A DNA stretch of 64,000 nt from Streptomyces caniferus. GTDB lineage: Bacteria > Actinomycetota > Actinomycetes > Streptomycetales > Streptomycetaceae. The DNA lies in assembly GCF_009811555.1 (NCBI RefSeq), contig NZ_BLIN01000005.1, forward strand, positions 1,373,501 through 1,437,500. Direction: 5' to 3'. The notes beneath the pieces were generated by a model. That model was not told the DNA's origin. It saw only the letters and a list, made by a program, of their open reading frames with translations, and did not search any database. Below are positions 8,238-16,389 of the stretch, in pieces (position 1 is the stretch's first letter; every line of letters starts with the position of its first letter). Position numbers and translations under genes: made by a program.

Positions 8238-8771
8238 TCAGAAGAGTTCCTCGGATTGGACGATGCGGGCCTGCATATTGCGTTCCATCATGCGCAGGGC
8301 GGCCTCCGCGAGGTCCTGGTGGATATGGGCGCAGGCGTCCTCGGCGACGGTGACAGCGATGTGCCGGATATGTGCGTCGAGCGCCGAATAGAGCACGCAC
8401 TGTTCGGTGACCTGGCCGCAGAGCACGATCGTGCCGATGCCGTGCTGGCGCAGCAGGTATTCCAGGGGCGTCTGGTAGAAGATCGAGTGTCGGCCCTTGA
8501 CCACGAACAGGGAGTTCTCGTCGGGCCGGACCGGTTCCACCAGGTCCCTGTGCGGGCCGCTGAGGACGGTGTCCAGAAGCTCGTCATGGTGCGAGCGCCA
8601 CAGCCCGAAGTTGTCGTTGACGTAGATGACCTCGATATCGCTCCGCCGGGCCCGTTCGATCAGTGAGGTGACGCGCGGCAGGACCGTGCGTACCGAGGGC
8701 AGCAGTAGTTCGGCGTCCTCATGGTCGTAGGAGTTGAGCATGTCGATCACGATGAGTGCGGTGTCGGACAT
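8238..8771 (-). CDS. Isochorismatase-like cysteine hydrolase
   Basis: A 177-residue alpha/beta hydrolase of the isochorismatase superfamily. The ATG at 8771 is chosen because the longer frame upstream is arginine-rich noise; the ribosome site is weak. The catalytic triad is visible as Asp10 (VIDMLNSY), Lys92 (VVKGRHSIFY) and Cys125 (QVTEQCVLY). A cis-peptide GQVTE motif precedes the cysteine, as in nicotinamidase-like members. The substrate (isochorismate, nicotinamide, ureidoacrylate or other amide) cannot be decided. It stands alone on the minus strand. Confidence 0.85.
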   Translation of the reverse strand: MSDTALIVIDMLNSYDHEDAELLLPSVRTVLPRVTSLIERARRSDIEVIYVNDNFGLWRSHHDELLDTVLSGPHRDLVEPVRPDENSLFVVKGRHSIFYQTPLEYLLRQHGIGTIVLCGQVTEQCVLYSALDAHIRHIAVTVAEDACAHIHQDLAEAALRMMERNMQARIVQSEELF

Positions 8772-9117
8772 GGCGCGGGCCCCTGTCAGTCGCGCACCGC
8801 GGTCCGGCCGAAGTGCCGTCCGTACGTCCGATGCCGCACTGCCGGCGTCGGAGAGCCACCTCGGCCACGATCCGTAATCAGAACGTTTCCGCTGGTCACG
8901 TGCCCACCCGCCTTTCTCCGGAGGCCACATCTCTCACTGTGGCGCGCGGCGGGCGAGGGCGCATGTGCGCCCGCGGGACAGCCGTGGGACACCCGGACTC
9001 CACACCGGCGGCGGCCCGGCCCGGTGTCCTGCGCAGCCCGACGGAGCCCGAACAGCGCCGCTCAGGATCTGCCGATCAGGACCCGCCGATCAAGACCCAC
9101 CACACAACGGGCTCGCC
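8772..9117. other. Intergenic region with a short direct repeat
   Basis: No gene is supported between the beta-galactosidase stop and the isochorismatase start. It must hold the isochorismatase promoter, which was not recognised. At 9065-9092 there are two adjacent 14-bp imperfect copies, each ending in GCCGATCA. Nothing else stands out. Confidence 0.4.
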
Positions 9118-10968
9118 CTACCCGACATCGGGCGCGGACCGTAGTTCGATCCCGTCCCCGGTCCGCTCCATCTCCAGCACGACGAGCTCGTTACGCCCCT
9201 TCCGCCACAGATGGCTTGGTGCGTACAGGGTGACCTGTGGCCCGAGGGACCAGTACCGGCCGAGCGCGAATCCGTTGAGCCAGACCATGCCCTTGTCCCA
9301 GCCCGGGAAGGCGAGGAAGCCGTCCGCGGGGGTGTCCACATGAATCCGGGCCCGATGGAACGCGGGGCCGGTCGGCATGTCGTCGCCGGTGAATTTCAGG
9401 GCCGCGAGGTTGTCCAGCGGCAGTCGCCGGATCTCCCAGTCGTGCAGTTCTTCGTCGTCGAGGAGCACCTTGCCGCTGATGCCCTTGGGGTCGTTGAGGC
9501 CGGGGCCGAAGTTGATCCGCCCGGTGGGGTCCACCAGGAGGTCCAGGGTGCTCGACGCGCCGGCCACGGTGAAGGCGACGGAGTGGTCCGGCTGGTTGCG
9601 GTCGAAGGTGCCGATCCGCTTGCCGTCGCCGAAGACCAGCGCGCGGTCGCCCAGCCCCGTGAGCCGCAGCGCCCTGGCCCCCTGCTGCCCGCGTACCCGA
9701 GTGCGGTAGTGGATCAGCCCGTGCGCCTGCCCGAGGGCCTCCATGTGGACGGGGAGGGTACGCCGCACCGGAGTGCCGAGTGCGTCGAGGGACGCCATGA
9801 GCGACGCCGATTCGCGGACGGCGACCCGCTGGGCCGGCATGCGGTGGGGCGTGGGCGGCAGGGGCGTATTCGGCAGAGTGGTGTATTTGGCGAGCACATC
9901 GCGCACCCTGTGGAACTTCTCGGTGAGTTCGCCGGATTCACTGATCGGGGAGTCGTAGTCGTAGCTGGTGACGGTGGGCTGATAGAAACTGCCCGTCAGG
10001 TTGGCACCCGCGGACCAGCCGAAGTTCGTTCCGCCCACCGCCATATAGAAGTTGATCGACCCGCCCGCTTCGAGGATCTTCTCCACGTCGGCGGCGGTCT
10101 GCGCCGGGTCGGTGGTGTGGTGCCGCTCTCCCCAGTGGTCGAACCAGCCGTCCCAGAACTCCGTGCAGAACAGCGGCTTGTCCGGCTGGAAGGCGCGCAG
10201 CTCCGCGAAGGGGCCGGTGGGGTCCCCGCCGAAGTTGACGGTGGACAGGAGGTCGGGAAGGCTGCCGGCCTTCAGCGCGTCCTGGGTGGCTCCGTTGGAA
10301 CAGAACAGCAGGCTGTCCACGCCCTGGGCCCGCATGGAGTCCCGTAGATGTTCCAGGTACGCGTGGTCGTCGCCGTAGCTGCCGTACTCGTTCTCGACCT
10401 GCATGGCGATGACCGGTCCGCCGCGGGTGGCCTGCAGATCGACGAACCGGGGCAGGAGTTCGGCGAACCAGGCGTCGACCGCTCGCTCGAATGCGGGGTC
10501 GGAACGGCGCAGCGGCGCGTCCTTGTCCTTGAGGAGCCAGGCGGGCAGGCCGCCGAAGTCCCACTCGGCGCAGATGTACGGCCCCGGTCGCACGATCACC
10601 TTCAGCCCGACCTCGTCCGCGGTCCGCACGAAGGCGGCGACGTCGCGCCACCCGGTGAAGTCGGCCTTCCCCTCGTACGGTTGGTGGAAGTTCCAGGCGA
10701 CATAGGTCTCCACCGTGTTCAGGCCCATGGCCCGCATCCGCGTCAACCGGTCGCGCCAGTCCTTGGGATGTGTCCTGAAGTAATGGAAGGCGCCCGAGAG
10801 AATCCGGAACGGCTCGCCGTCCAGCAGGAATGCGTCTCCGCGGATGGTCAGCCCCCGCGGGTCTTCGGCCTGGGCGAAGGCCGTCCGGCCGCCGCCCACG
10901 GCGACACCCACGGACGCGGCCCCCACCATGGCCGCGCTCAGAAATCTACGTCGACTGAAGTGCGTCAT
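9118..10968 (-). CDS. GH35 beta-galactosidase, Tat-exported
   Basis: A 616-residue glycoside hydrolase. The ATG at 10968 has GAGGAG eight bases upstream. Residues 1-33 form a twin-arginine signal (SRRRFLSAAMVG, then an alanine/glycine core ending AFA). The catalytic TIM barrel carries the GH35 acid/base Glu194 (VENEYGSYG) and nucleophile Glu270 (FCTEFWDGWFDHWG). Later beta-sandwich domains end with a jelly-roll (GMVWLNGFALGRYW). GH35 enzymes release terminal beta-galactose from glycans. The gene has its own upstream region rich in inverted repeats, so it may be controlled independently. Confidence 0.92.
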   Translation of the reverse strand: MTHFSRRRFLSAAMVGAASVGVAVGGGRTAFAQAEDPRGLTIRGDAFLLDGEPFRILSGAFHYFRTHPKDWRDRLTRMRAMGLNTVETYVAWNFHQPYEGKADFTGWRDVAAFVRTADEVGLKVIVRPGPYICAEWDFGGLPAWLLKDKDAPLRRSDPAFERAVDAWFAELLPRFVDLQATRGGPVIAMQVENEYGSYGDDHAYLEHLRDSMRAQGVDSLLFCSNGATQDALKAGSLPDLLSTVNFGGDPTGPFAELRAFQPDKPLFCTEFWDGWFDHWGERHHTTDPAQTAADVEKILEAGGSINFYMAVGGTNFGWSAGANLTGSFYQPTVTSYDYDSPISESGELTEKFHRVRDVLAKYTTLPNTPLPPTPHRMPAQRVAVRESASLMASLDALGTPVRRTLPVHMEALGQAHGLIHYRTRVRGQQGARALRLTGLGDRALVFGDGKRIGTFDRNQPDHSVAFTVAGASSTLDLLVDPTGRINFGPGLNDPKGISGKVLLDDEELHDWEIRRLPLDNLAALKFTGDDMPTGPAFHRARIHVDTPADGFLAFPGWDKGMVWLNGFALGRYWSLGPQVTLYAPSHLWRKGRNELVVLEMERTGDGIELRSAPDVG

Positions 10969-11261
10969 GCCTGGTCTCCTCGACTCGACCGGTCGTCACC
11001 CCGACGCGAACATGCCCGTACCGCCATGTTCAGTACTGCGTGTTTCTGTGCAGTGAGAGTGTTGTAGAGAACAGAAACGAGCACAAGGGTTCGTGACCGA
11101 ACACAGTGCAACACGGCGCGAACGAGTCGTACACGAACTGCCGGGCGGGGAAGCGACGTTCAGGTCGGCAGGGGAGCAACTGGTAGCTGCACGCCGATCG
11201 GAGAGGCGCGTCCCGCACGCATCCACAATGCAGCGCGCCGCCGGTCCGACGTCCTGCGCGG
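10969..11261. promoter_or_regulatory. Control region of the beta-galactosidase gene with two inverted repeats
   Basis: Upstream of the GH35 start there are two perfect inverted repeats: GAACATG (11008-11014) with CATGTTC (11025-11031), 10-nt spacer; and GTTTCTGT (11042-11049) with ACAGAAAC (11071-11078), 21-nt spacer. The region around 11040-11110 is clearly less GC-rich than its surroundings. Paired dyads in this position would suit a sugar-responsive repressor, but the regulator is not identified. No gene is seen in the remaining bases up to 11261. Confidence 0.5.
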
Positions 11262-11912
11262 TCAGGTGGTCGCCCGCGCCGGACTCCGCTGCTCGGTGGC
11301 CCCGGGAGTGGGGGCGATCAGCAGCTTGGCATGGAGCCTGGGGCCCAGGACGGTCACCGTGACGGCGATGGCGGCTGCGATGTACACCTGCGCCTCGGCC
11401 ACATAAGGGTCGATCGCCATCTGGAGCAGCAACGCGGCGGCGATGAGGCCCAGTTTGGCGCAGATCACCCGGGGCGCCGACAGGGTGGGACGGGACGAGG
11501 GGTGCGCCCCCGCGGCCCGTGCGCGGTGTGCGGCGCGGATCTGCAGCGGGATGGTCAGCAGGATGCACAGCTCACGGATGCCGAGCGCTCGGAGGTCGTT
11601 GCCGCCGCCCGGGTCCATCACGCGGCCGAGGAGGGCGCTGGCGACGAGGGCCACCGAGACGATGAGGATCCGGGCGGCGATCAGGCGGGCGAGCACCCGG
11701 CGAGGGTGCGCGGACTCGTGGAACGCGGCGGTGAGGCTGCGGTTGGTCCGCAGGAGGACGGGCGGGATGAGCAGCAGGAGCAGGGCGGCCCGCACCGCAT
11801 GGGCCCAGGCCGGCTCGTTGGCTTCCCCCAGCCACATGAAGGCGAGGACCGCACCGGCCACGGCGTAGCCCCTGCGGACACCCCGGGCAGGCGGCTGCCG
11901 TTGCGGGTTCAT
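11262..11912 (-). CDS. Integral membrane protein of unknown function
   Basis: A 216-residue protein; the ATG at 11912 has AAGGAG upstream. About five or six hydrophobic segments are visible (for example the runs around residues 16-28, 42-55, 79-95, 112-122, 151-165 and 173-190), with charged loops between. The pattern is like a CcdC/DUF1453-type membrane protein, but I do not recognise the family securely. No catalytic motif is seen. Its neighbour, the TetR gene, lies upstream on the same strand with a tandem repeat in between. Confidence 0.65.
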   Translation of the reverse strand: MNPQRQPPARGVRRGYAVAGAVLAFMWLGEANEPAWAHAVRAALLLLLIPPVLLRTNRSLTAAFHESAHPRRVLARLIAARILIVSVALVASALLGRVMDPGGGNDLRALGIRELCILLTIPLQIRAAHRARAAGAHPSSRPTLSAPRVICAKLGLIAAALLLQMAIDPYVAEAQVYIAAAIAVTVTVLGPRLHAKLLIAPTPGATEQRSPARATT

Positions 11913-12036
11913 GAAAGCGGCTCCTTGCGGGAGGAGTGGTGAGTGGGGTGGTCCGGGGGCCTACGGGGGCGGGCGGAGGCATCCGCTGCCGCTGACCGCC
12001 GCGGGGCGGTCCGGGTGCCGCGCGCCGGTCCGCCAC

Positions 12037-12146
12037 GGTCGGCGCGGTGTTCAGACTCGGTCGGCATGGCTGTCACGCTCGGTCGGCGCTGCGGTCAGGT
12101 TCGGTCGGTGCCGCAGTCAGGCTCGACCGGTGCTGCGGTCGGTCCC
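12037..12146. repeat. Five imperfect 22-bp tandem repeats
   Basis: Five head-to-tail 22-bp units begin at 12037, 12059, 12081, 12103 and 12125. Four start with GGTCGG and the fifth with GACCGG, and each contains a variable GTC-rich centre. The array crosses the stop codon of the TetR gene (12117-12119), so its last one and a half units encode the TetR C-terminus and the rest is intergenic. Confidence 0.75.
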
Positions 12147-12806
12147 GGTCTCGGCGGGGCCGTCCGGTGCGAGGTCCGCGCCGATGCCGCGGAACAGCCA
12201 TCGCAGCGCCTGGCCGAAGAGTTCTTCCGGAACACTGCCGGGGTCGACGCGCCGCAAGCGCACCAGTCCGTGGAAGAGCGCCGCCACGACCGTGGCCACG
12301 GAGTCGGCGGGGACCTCGGTGGATGCGCCCTGCTCCGCGAGCCAGGTGCCGATCAGGCCCTCCAGCGCCTGGCGCGGTTCGCGCAAGGCGGTGGCCATCG
12401 TGTCGAGGACATGGGGGTTGCGTACGGCGTAGAGCCAGAACTCGGCCTGGAGCGGCGCGAAGTCGGTGTCCTTGTCGGCGACGTGCACCAGCAGACGCCC
12501 CAGCTCGGCGGCGGCCTCCCCGGTGCCCACCTCATGCCGGTCGAGGGTCTGGGCCGCCTCGGCGACGCGGCCCATACCGCGTTCGGCCATCAGCGCCAGG
12601 AAGAGAGCCTCCTTGCCGCTGAAGTTGGAGTACAGCGCGCCGATGGAGAAGCCCGCGGACTCGGCGATCTCCTCCACCGAGGCACCGGCGAAGCCCTTGC
12701 GGGCGAAGACCCGGGCCGCGGCGTCCAGCAGCAGTCGCCGGGTGCGGGCCTTGGCCTCCGCACGGGTGAGCCGCGGCCGTGCGGGTTCCTCTTGGTCGGT
12801 ACTCAT
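12117..12806 (-). CDS. TetR family transcriptional regulator
   Basis: A 229-residue repressor-type protein. The HTH is at about residues 17-63 (LLLDAAARVFARKGF, then VEEIAESAGFSIGALYSNF). The C-terminal half is helical and ligand-binding-like. It diverges from the ferredoxin-reductase-P450 operon, and the 190-bp gap carries two matching palindromes, so it very probably represses that operon and itself. No Shine-Dalgarno precedes the ATG at 12806, and a TANNNT box ends seven bases before it, so the mRNA may be leaderless. The last residues are encoded by the 22-bp repeat array. Confidence 0.88.
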   Translation of the reverse strand: MSTDQEEPARPRLTRAEAKARTRRLLLDAAARVFARKGFAGASVEEIAESAGFSIGALYSNFSGKEALFLALMAERGMGRVAEAAQTLDRHEVGTGEAAAELGRLLVHVADKDTDFAPLQAEFWLYAVRNPHVLDTMATALREPRQALEGLIGTWLAEQGASTEVPADSVATVVAALFHGLVRLRRVDPGSVPEELFGQALRWLFRGIGADLAPDGPAETGTDRSTGRA

Positions 12807-12813
12807 ATCGCCG

Positions 12814-12888
12814 ATGCTATTCAGATAGTGCGCACTATGTCAATGCGCCGATAGCGTGTACAGTCCGAATAGTGGTTGCTATCTGAAT
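12814..12888. promoter_or_regulatory. Divergent promoter with two TetR-type operators
   Basis: On the minus strand TTGACA (12843-12838) is followed, 18 bp on, by TAGCAT (12819-12814), which fits a sigma-70-like promoter for the TetR gene. A perfect 14-bp palindrome, ATAGTGCGCACTAT (12825-12838), lies between them. A second related site, ATAGTGGTTGCTAT (12869-12882), lies 44 bp away. The outer parts form a perfect 10-bp inverted pair, ATTCAGATAG (12819-12828) and CTATCTGAAT (12879-12888). On the + strand TACAGT (12859-12864), between the two sites, is a possible -10 box for the ferredoxin operon. Confidence 0.7.
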
Positions 12889-12996
12889 GGCGGGTGCGAT
12901 CGATCCGCGGAACCGTCCCGCAGCGACGCCCGACGCCCGGCCGTCACCCGCCGAAGAACCGCCGAACCCCCGCCGACCTGGGAGGAGAGCGAAGAA

Positions 12997-13251
12997 ATGC
13001 CCACCGATCCGCCACCCGAGGAGCTCCGGCTCGTCGTGGATCTGAACCGATGCCAGAGCTATGGACAGTGCGTCTACGCCGCACCGACCGTCTTCCGCTT
13101 CCACGGTGAGGAGGCGCTGGAATACGACTACGCGCCCGATCCGGGGACGCGCCGCGAGGTCGAGCGGGCCGCCGCGGCGTGCCCGGTGCAGGCCATCCTT
13201 CTGGCCAGGGCGACCGAGCCCGCGCCCCTGGCCCCAGAGCGTGCACGATGA
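12997..13251 (+). CDS. Ferredoxin, [3Fe-4S] type, P450 partner
   Basis: An 84-residue ferredoxin; the ATG at 12997 follows GGAGGAG. Cluster ligands are Cys19, Cys25 and Cys62, the last followed by Pro. Only three cysteines in the C-x5-C pattern are present, as in the single-[3Fe-4S] ferredoxins that serve actinobacterial P450s. It is cytoplasmic and passes electrons from the reductase encoded next to the P450. Its stop overlaps the reductase start (ATGA), so the two are probably made together. Confidence 0.9.
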   Translation: MPTDPPPEELRLVVDLNRCQSYGQCVYAAPTVFRFHGEEALEYDYAPDPGTRREVERAAAACPVQAILLARATEPAPLAPERAR

Positions 13252-14645
13252 TCGGCCCCGAGCGCATCGTCGTGGCCGGAGCCTCCCTGGCCGGCCTGCG
13301 CGCCGCCGAGGCGCTGCGCGACGAAGGATTCGACGGTGAGCTCACGCTCATCGGCGACGAACCGCACGCCCCTTACGACCGTCCGCCGCTGTCGAAGGCG
13401 GTCCTGTCCGGCTGGCTGCCCACGGACCGCACCGTGCTGCCCAGGGCCCGCAACATCGACGCCCGATGGCTGCTCGGCTCCCCCGCGACCGGTGTGGACC
13501 TGGCCGCTCGCCGGGTGGCGCTGGCGGACGGACGGGAGGTGCCGTATCACCGGCTGCTGATCGCCACCGGCACCCGGGCCCGGCCCTGGCCCCGGCAGCA
13601 GGGCGGTGACCTGCACGGCGTGCATGTGCTGCGCTCCCGCGACGACGCCGACCGGCTGCGCGCGGCGCTGGCCGCGGGGCCGGGCCGGGTGCTGGTGATC
13701 GGCGCCGGCTTCACCGGCGGCGAGGTGGCCTCCGTCTGCCGTGACCTGGGCCTCGACGTGACCGTGACCCACCGCGGCGGTGCCCCCTTGGCGAGTGCGC
13801 TGGGCGGTGTGATCGGCGACGCCGTGACCCGCTGGTACCGCGACGCCGGGGTGGACCTGCGGCTCGGCACCACGGTCCGGACCCTGGAGGGCGACGCGCA
13901 CGGCAGGTTGCGGCGGGCGGTCCTCGCCGACGGCACCGTGGTGGAGGCCGAGGTGGCCGTGGTCGCGGCCGGCGCGCTCGCCAACACCGAGTGGCTGAAC
14001 GGCTCCGGGCTGGCCGCCGATGCCCGCGGAGTGGTGTGCGACGCCTCCTGCCGGGCCCTGACCGTCGACGGGACACCGGTGGCGGACGTCTTCGCCGCCG
14101 GCGACGTCGCCCGCTGGCCGCACCCCCTCTACCCCGGGCAGCTCCTGCGCCTGGACCACTGGGACAACGCCGTTGCCCAGGCCAGGACCGCCGCGCACAA
14201 CATGGCCCACGGGTCACGGGCGCCTCGCACCCACGACCCCCTGCCGGCCTTCTGGTCCAACCAGTTCGGGGTCAACCTCAAGTGCGTGGGGCTGCCCGCC
14301 CTGGCCGATCAGGTCGTCCTCACGCAAGGCTCGCTCGACCAGCGGCAGTTCGTGGCCGCCTACGGCCGGCGCGGCCGTCTGATCGCCGCCGTCGCGGTGG
14401 ACTCCCCCCGCGTGCTGGACGGATACGCCGCCCTCATCGAGGCCGGAGCGCCCTTCCCCCCGGTGCTCAACGCCACCGACGGACCGGGCCGGGCCGACCC
14501 GCTCGACCCTGCGTTCCCCCGCCCCGCCGACCCCGCCCCGGGTGACCCGTCCATGCCACCCACCCCACCCGCTTCGTCCGCCCCCTCCCCCCAGCCCGAC
14601 CCGTCCGCCTCATCCGCCCCGTCCGTCCTGGCCGGACACGAGTGA
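13248..14645 (+). CDS. NAD(P)H-dependent ferredoxin reductase
   Basis: A 465-residue FAD-dependent reductase starting in the ATGA overlap with the ferredoxin. It has an N-terminal FAD motif (VVAGASLAGLRAAEAL), a mid-protein NAD motif (VLVIGAGFTGGEVA), and the second FAD motif (TPVADVFAAGDVARWP). The C-terminal domain (FWSNQFGVNLKCVG) is typical of putidaredoxin-reductase-like enzymes. The last 60 residues are Pro/Ser-rich and low-complexity, longer than usual, perhaps a disordered tail. It takes electrons from NAD(P)H for the ferredoxin. Confidence 0.9.
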   Translation: MIGPERIVVAGASLAGLRAAEALRDEGFDGELTLIGDEPHAPYDRPPLSKAVLSGWLPTDRTVLPRARNIDARWLLGSPATGVDLAARRVALADGREVPYHRLLIATGTRARPWPRQQGGDLHGVHVLRSRDDADRLRAALAAGPGRVLVIGAGFTGGEVASVCRDLGLDVTVTHRGGAPLASALGGVIGDAVTRWYRDAGVDLRLGTTVRTLEGDAHGRLRRAVLADGTVVEAEVAVVAAGALANTEWLNGSGLAADARGVVCDASCRALTVDGTPVADVFAAGDVARWPHPLYPGQLLRLDHWDNAVAQARTAAHNMAHGSRAPRTHDPLPAFWSNQFGVNLKCVGLPALADQVVLTQGSLDQRQFVAAYGRRGRLIAAVAVDSPRVLDGYAALIEAGAPFPPVLNATDGPGRADPLDPAFPRPADPAPGDPSMPPTPPASSAPSPQPDPSASSAPSVLAGHE

Positions 14646-14659
14646 GAGGGAAATCCACC

Positions 14660-15910
14660 ATGACCGCGACGACGACCACGCCCACGGCCTCGACCGCCCA
14701 CCAGCACACGGCCACCGTGCTGTTCGCGCAGGGCCTCCGCTACGAGCACCGCGCCGACCCCTACCCCTACTACGAGCAGCTGCTCCGGCAGCCGGTCGTG
14801 CGCATGGACGACGGCACCTGGCTGGCAGGCGGCCACCGCGAGATCAGCCTGCTGCTGCGGGACCCGCGCATCAGCGCCGACCGGCTTCCCCCGCCGCAAC
14901 AGCGGCCGATCCGCAAGAGCCTGCTGGTCGAGGACCCGCCCCGGCACGACCAGTTGCGCCATCTGGTCACCCAGCAGTTCGTCCCCCGCATCATGGGCAT
15001 GCGCGACCACATCGAGGCACTCGTCACCGGGCTGCTCGACGCGCACACCAGCGCCCGGCCGGGACAGCTGGACGTCGTCGCGGACCTGGCCTACCCGCTG
15101 CCCGTCACCGTCATCTGCGAACTGCTCGGCGTGCCACGCGAGGACGAAGCCCTCTTCGGCAGCCTCGCCCGCCGGCTCACCCGGGGCCTGGACCCCATCG
15201 ACACCCAGACCGAGGACGAGATCCGCGAACTCCAGCAGACGCGGAACGAGTTGCAGCAGTACCTCGAAGGGCTCATCGCGCGGCACGACACCGCCCCCGG
15301 CGACGACCTGCTCGCCGGCCTGATGCACAGCCATGGCCCCGAGGGCCCCATCGACCCCATCGACCTCCGCGTCACCCTCGGCCTGCTGCTCATCGCCGGC
15401 CACGAGACCACCGTCAACCTCATCGCCAACGGCACCCTCGCCCTGCTGCGCCACCCCGACGCCCTCGCCCGGCTGCGGACCGACCCCGATCTCGCCACCC
15501 CGCTCGTGGAGGAGGTGCTGCGGTACGACCCGCCGGTCCAGATGTCCGGACGCAGCACCCTGGCCGACATCGACCTCGCCGGCACCACCATCCCCAAGGG
15601 CTCACGCATCCGCCTGCTCCTCGCCGCCGGCAACCGCGACCCCCGGCGCTTCGCGGACCCGGACCGGTTCGTCGCCGACCGCACCGACAACGCCCACCTC
15701 GGATTCGGCGGCGGCATCCACTACTGCATCGGCGCCACCCTCGCCCGCGCCGAAGCCCAGATCGCCCTGACGGCACTCGCCCGCCGCCTGGAGTCGCCCC
15801 GCCTGGTCGCCGACCCCCCGCCCTACCGGGAAAACGCCATCCTGCGCGGCCCGGAAAGCCTCCCGGTCTCCTTCACCCGCCTGATCGCCGACGACGGCGG
15901 GGCCGGGTGA
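14660..15910 (+). CDS. Cytochrome P450
   Basis: A 416-residue soluble bacterial P450; ATG at 14660 with GAGAGGG upstream. The I-helix oxygen motif AGHET is at 246-250, the K-helix ExxR is E285-R288 (EEVLRYDPP), and the heme Cys is Cys356 within FGGGIHYCIGATLAR. The layout resembles CYP105/CYP107-like actinobacterial enzymes, but the subfamily is not certain. With its own ferredoxin and reductase this is a self-contained class I monooxygenase system under the divergent TetR. The substrate is unknown; induction by a xenobiotic or metabolite is likely. Confidence 0.93.
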   Translation: MTATTTTPTASTAHQHTATVLFAQGLRYEHRADPYPYYEQLLRQPVVRMDDGTWLAGGHREISLLLRDPRISADRLPPPQQRPIRKSLLVEDPPRHDQLRHLVTQQFVPRIMGMRDHIEALVTGLLDAHTSARPGQLDVVADLAYPLPVTVICELLGVPREDEALFGSLARRLTRGLDPIDTQTEDEIRELQQTRNELQQYLEGLIARHDTAPGDDLLAGLMHSHGPEGPIDPIDLRVTLGLLLIAGHETTVNLIANGTLALLRHPDALARLRTDPDLATPLVEEVLRYDPPVQMSGRSTLADIDLAGTTIPKGSRIRLLLAAGNRDPRRFADPDRFVADRTDNAHLGFGGGIHYCIGATLARAEAQIALTALARRLESPRLVADPPPYRENAILRGPESLPVSFTRLIADDGGAG

Positions 15911-16389
15911 CGCCTGCTCCCCCACCGATGCCTCCCGGGCCGCGGGTGAGGTGAAGAAGTCCGCCAGGCCCGCGAGCCAGTAGGCCGACGACACCGACGT
16001 GGCGGCCACCGGCGCAGAGAACAGCGCCGGTGGCCGCCACGTTCACGAAGGCCGCGAAGGCCGCGAAGGCCGCACGCAACGCGGCCTGGGGAGGACAGGG
16101 AACTCCTCATCGGCAAGAGGTGGCGGGGCAGCAGGAGAGGTGAGCATCGCAGAGGACCGGGATCTGTACCGGAGACACGGGTGATCGCGGCTTCGCGATG
16201 ACCGCGGCGCGCGTCGCTCGTGGCCGGCCGTGGCACCCTGATCCGCGGCCGAGGAGCAGGGCGTCATGGTGCCCGCCCGCATGCTCCGGGCCCGAAGTGT
16301 GGTGTGCCACCACATGTGCGCCTGACCTGCGCATTCCTACGGTGTGGCGACACGGAAACGTCCCTGTCCCTCGTCAGGAAGTGGTGCCG
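15911..16389. other. Intergenic region between P450 and transporter
   Basis: No gene is supported. Besides the large hairpin at 15997-16042, a 9-bp unit GCGAAGGCC is repeated about three times around 16046-16073. Nothing else is recognised before the transporter start; its promoter probably lies in the last 100 bp. Confidence 0.45.
15997..16042 (+). terminator. Long perfect hairpin downstream of the P450
   Basis: A perfect 19-bp stem (15997-16015 and 16024-16042) with an 8-nt loop, AGAGAACA. It lies 86 bp after the P450 stop and has no T-tract. It is a good candidate terminator for the ferredoxin-reductase-P450 operon. Confidence 0.75.

Noticed and set aside
12037..12146. Tandem 22-bp units as a CRISPR array
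   Set aside because: Units are directly adjacent with no spacers, diverge from each other, and no cas genes are near.
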